From: Chloroflexota bacterium
Lineage (GTDB): Bacteria > Chloroflexota > Dehalococcoidia > Dehalococcoidales > WRFJ01
Direction: 5' to 3'
NCBI GenBank assembly: GCA_009778865.1
Contig: WRFJ01000035.1
Location: 1 to 7,739 of the forward strand
Length of the DNA: 7,739 nt
The position numbers and the translations under genes are program-made. Below the pieces are notes generated by a model. The model ran no database searches. It was not told the origin of the DNA and was given only the letters and a program-made list of their open reading frames with translations. This document shows positions 6,477-7,739 of the stretch, in pieces; within the stretch, counting starts at the first letter, position 1, and the number at the start of each line of letters is the position of its first letter.

Positions 6477-6518
6477 TTTAGCAGAAACACCGCCTAATTG
6501 GGCGGTGTTTCTGCTAAA
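6477..6518 (-). terminator. Perfect 18-bp hairpin, likely terminator of the minus-strand gene
   Basis: TTTAGCAGAAACACCGCC (6477-6494) is exactly complementary to 6501-6518, with a 6-nt spacer. It lies 40 nt past the stop of the ferric-reductase-like gene on the minus strand, where a terminator is expected. The stem is followed on that strand by TATTATG, a poor U tract, so termination is plausible rather than clear. The terminal TTTA/TAAA pairs make the element symmetrical. It could instead be a remnant repeat linked to the decayed gene beside it. Confidence 0.5.
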
Positions 6519-6558
6519 CTGGCACGCTACGAAAGGGCCTAAAAACAGGGCAGGCAAC

Positions 6559-7739
6559 TTAAAACTTGGTAAAGTGAGCGTGTAATTTACGGTTATGGCC
6601 TTTCTTGCCTCTGCGGCTTTTATTTTTCTCATTTCGGCCAAATGTAAATTCTTCGAAATGAAATCCCAGAACACGGATCTTGCTATTTTCAAGATTATTA
6701 CGCAAACTCTCTCTCATTGGTTTTGGCCCGCAAAAATATATGTCGAACGGGTTTTCAGCACTTATCTTTTCTTGAATTTTATCAACAGTCAAATAACCTT
6801 GTTTGGTGCTGTCAATTAGGTGAATACACAGGTTGTTTTTACCTATTGCTTTTAATTCGTTAATATATGCACCTTCTTCACCGTTATAAGCGTAAAAGAA
6901 GTCTATGGAAAACTCCTTTGGTATATCAGTTTGGCAAAAACTCCTGAAAGGAGTTATGCCTATGCCGCCGGCAATCCATATTTGATGTTTGCTGCCGGCA
7001 GTATAATTGAACTTCCCATGCGGCTTAGTCACAACAAACTCATCACCGGTTTTGACAGTTTCCATAAGTTGAGTTGTATTATCGCCAAGTGCTTTTATAG
7101 AAAATTGAATAGAATCCTTATGCGGTGCCGAGCTGATTGTAAAGGGATGAGATGAAAATTGAGCGTCGCCTTTTGTGATTTTCAAGAAAGTAAATTGCCC
7201 TGCACGATGAACTATATGCTTGTTTATTGCCTGGCCTGTTATTTCAAATGTCTTTTTTGCTATGTGCTGAACCGATACCACTTTATACTTGTAGGGAAAA
7301 GCAATTCTCTCATACAGAAAAATACTGTAAACGGCAGATATTATACCGATAAAGTTAATGATATTTAACCAAATCCCAAACGGGGCAAGCTCAAAGGGAT
7401 TATATGAAGATGCACTGTAGTAATGTGCCAGTCCGAAGATATAAGGTAATAGCATAAATTTGTGGATGGTTTTCCATGTTTCGTATTTTACTTTTTTCGC
7501 AATAATTGCAGCCAGGGCCAAAGCAATAAACAAAACCAGACTGGGGATACCGGGAATATGAAATGCCTCCGCAGCTCCTAATCCATCCAATCCATTTGTT
7601 GAAGCGTGTTCAGAAGCTTGAAGTATTATTATGTGAGCAATAGCCAAACCGACAGAGCCAATACCTAACCATTTGTGTGCTATGTATGCTTTATCTAGAC
7701 CGCCCCATAAGCCGTCAAGACATTGGTGGCGCGTTGAAA
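6559..7739 (-). CDS. Ferric-reductase-like transmembrane protein with FAD/NAD(P) reductase domain (5' end outside window)
   Basis: The minus-strand frame is open to the right edge, so the gene is partial: 392 residues are visible and the true start lies beyond 7739. TTG at 7647 is internal, since conserved sequence (AYIAHKWLGIG) precedes it. The N-terminal part is membranous (helices near residues 20-40, 64-80, 92-107 and 121-142), with two histidine pairs, His21/His35 and His92/His105, spaced 13 and 12 residues apart as for b-type haem ligands in the ferric reductase/NOX superfamily. The C-terminal part is a ferredoxin-NADP reductase-like module: HPFTISSAP (197-205) for FAD, AGGIGITPF (256-264) for NAD(P) and YFCGPKPM (334-341). 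The family typically ends near FHFEEFTF (359-366); here 26 further residues rich in Lys, Arg and His follow. The likely role is transfer of electrons from NAD(P)H across the membrane to an unknown acceptor. It converges on the POR operon and is not part of it. Confidence 0.9.
   Translation of the reverse strand, partial: STRHQCLDGLWGGLDKAYIAHKWLGIGSVGLAIAHIIILQASEHASTNGLDGLGAAEAFHIPGIPSLVLFIALALAAIIAKKVKYETWKTIHKFMLLPYIFGLAHYYSASSYNPFELAPFGIWLNIINFIGIISAVYSIFLYERIAFPYKYKVVSVQHIAKKTFEITGQAINKHIVHRAGQFTFLKITKGDAQFSSHPFTISSAPHKDSIQFSIKALGDNTTQLMETVKTGDEFVVTKPHGKFNYTAGSKHQIWIAGGIGITPFRSFCQTDIPKEFSIDFFYAYNGEEGAYINELKAIGKNNLCIHLIDSTKQGYLTVDKIQEKISAENPFDIYFCGPKPMRESLRNNLENSKIRVLGFHFEEFTFGRNEKNKSRRGKKGHNRKLHAHFTKF

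Noticed and set aside
6294..6692. 132-codon minus-strand frame as an intact gene
   Set aside because: It overlaps the 3' end of the ferric-reductase-like gene and runs through the hairpin; only its last third resembles a protein family, and that homology continues past its stop codon, so it is a relic.
6931..7368. Plus-strand open frames within 6931-7155 and 7159-7368
   Set aside because: Both are antisense to the conserved FAD/NAD and membrane domains of the minus-strand gene and show no domain features.
7645..7647. TTG 7647 as the start of the minus-strand reductase gene
   Set aside because: The frame stays open to the window edge, and the upstream codons encode the first haem-ligand histidine and helix, so the real start lies outside.

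Overview
The window is dominated by one plus-strand operon (about 67-6146) from an anaerobic bacterium, followed by a short convergent spacer with a gene relic and by a minus-strand membrane flavocytochrome-type gene that runs off the right edge. A four-subunit 2-oxoacid:ferredoxin oxidoreductase, ferredoxin-type proteins and HydB/HydC-like subunits point to a strict anaerobe. Protein style and strong AGGAGG-type ribosome sites suggest a member of Bacillota (Clostridia or Negativicutes). That taxonomic guess is inference and weakly held.

Layout. 1-66: end of an unidentified upstream region plus the ribosome site of the first gene. 67-3075: porG, porD, porA, porB, the four subunits of a pyruvate (2-oxoacid):ferredoxin oxidoreductase. 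3060-6146: three genes for a NADH/FMN electron-transfer module. These are a NuoE/HydC-like [2Fe-2S] protein, a HydB/NuoF-like flavoprotein with both the N-terminal [2Fe-2S] and C-terminal 2x[4Fe-4S] extensions, and a short HydA/NuoG-N-terminus-like iron-sulfur protein ending in a CxxC...CxxC zinc-ribbon-like tail. Gene junctions within the operon range from +1 nt to a 16-nt overlap, so the seven genes are almost certainly co-transcribed and translationally coupled. 6177-6220: intrinsic terminator. 6246-6449: minus-strand C-terminal remnant of a DUF4143-type ATPase with an in-frame stop. 6477-6518: perfect 18-bp hairpin just past the end of the last gene. 6559-7739: minus-strand ferric-reductase-like membrane protein with FAD/NAD domain, incomplete at its N-terminus.

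How the genes may work together. The POR half oxidises pyruvate with CoA to acetyl-CoA and CO2 (or runs in reverse) and passes low-potential electrons through PorB and PorD. The second half is the NADH-reacting core known from bifurcating hydrogenases, but the HydA-like protein has no H-cluster hydrogenase domain. The simplest reading is that POR takes the place of the hydrogenase, giving a POR directly wired to NAD(H) and possibly to ferredoxin at the same time. This would be a pyruvate-linked relative of electron-bifurcating or confurcating enzymes. The gene fusion-like layout is seen in the sequence; the complex and its bifurcating behaviour are hypotheses.

A second point of interest is the start of porG. 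The conserved N-terminus and a well-placed AAAGGAG identify ATA at position 67 as the apparent start codon, with no ATG, GTG, TTG or CTG available in frame before the conserved core.
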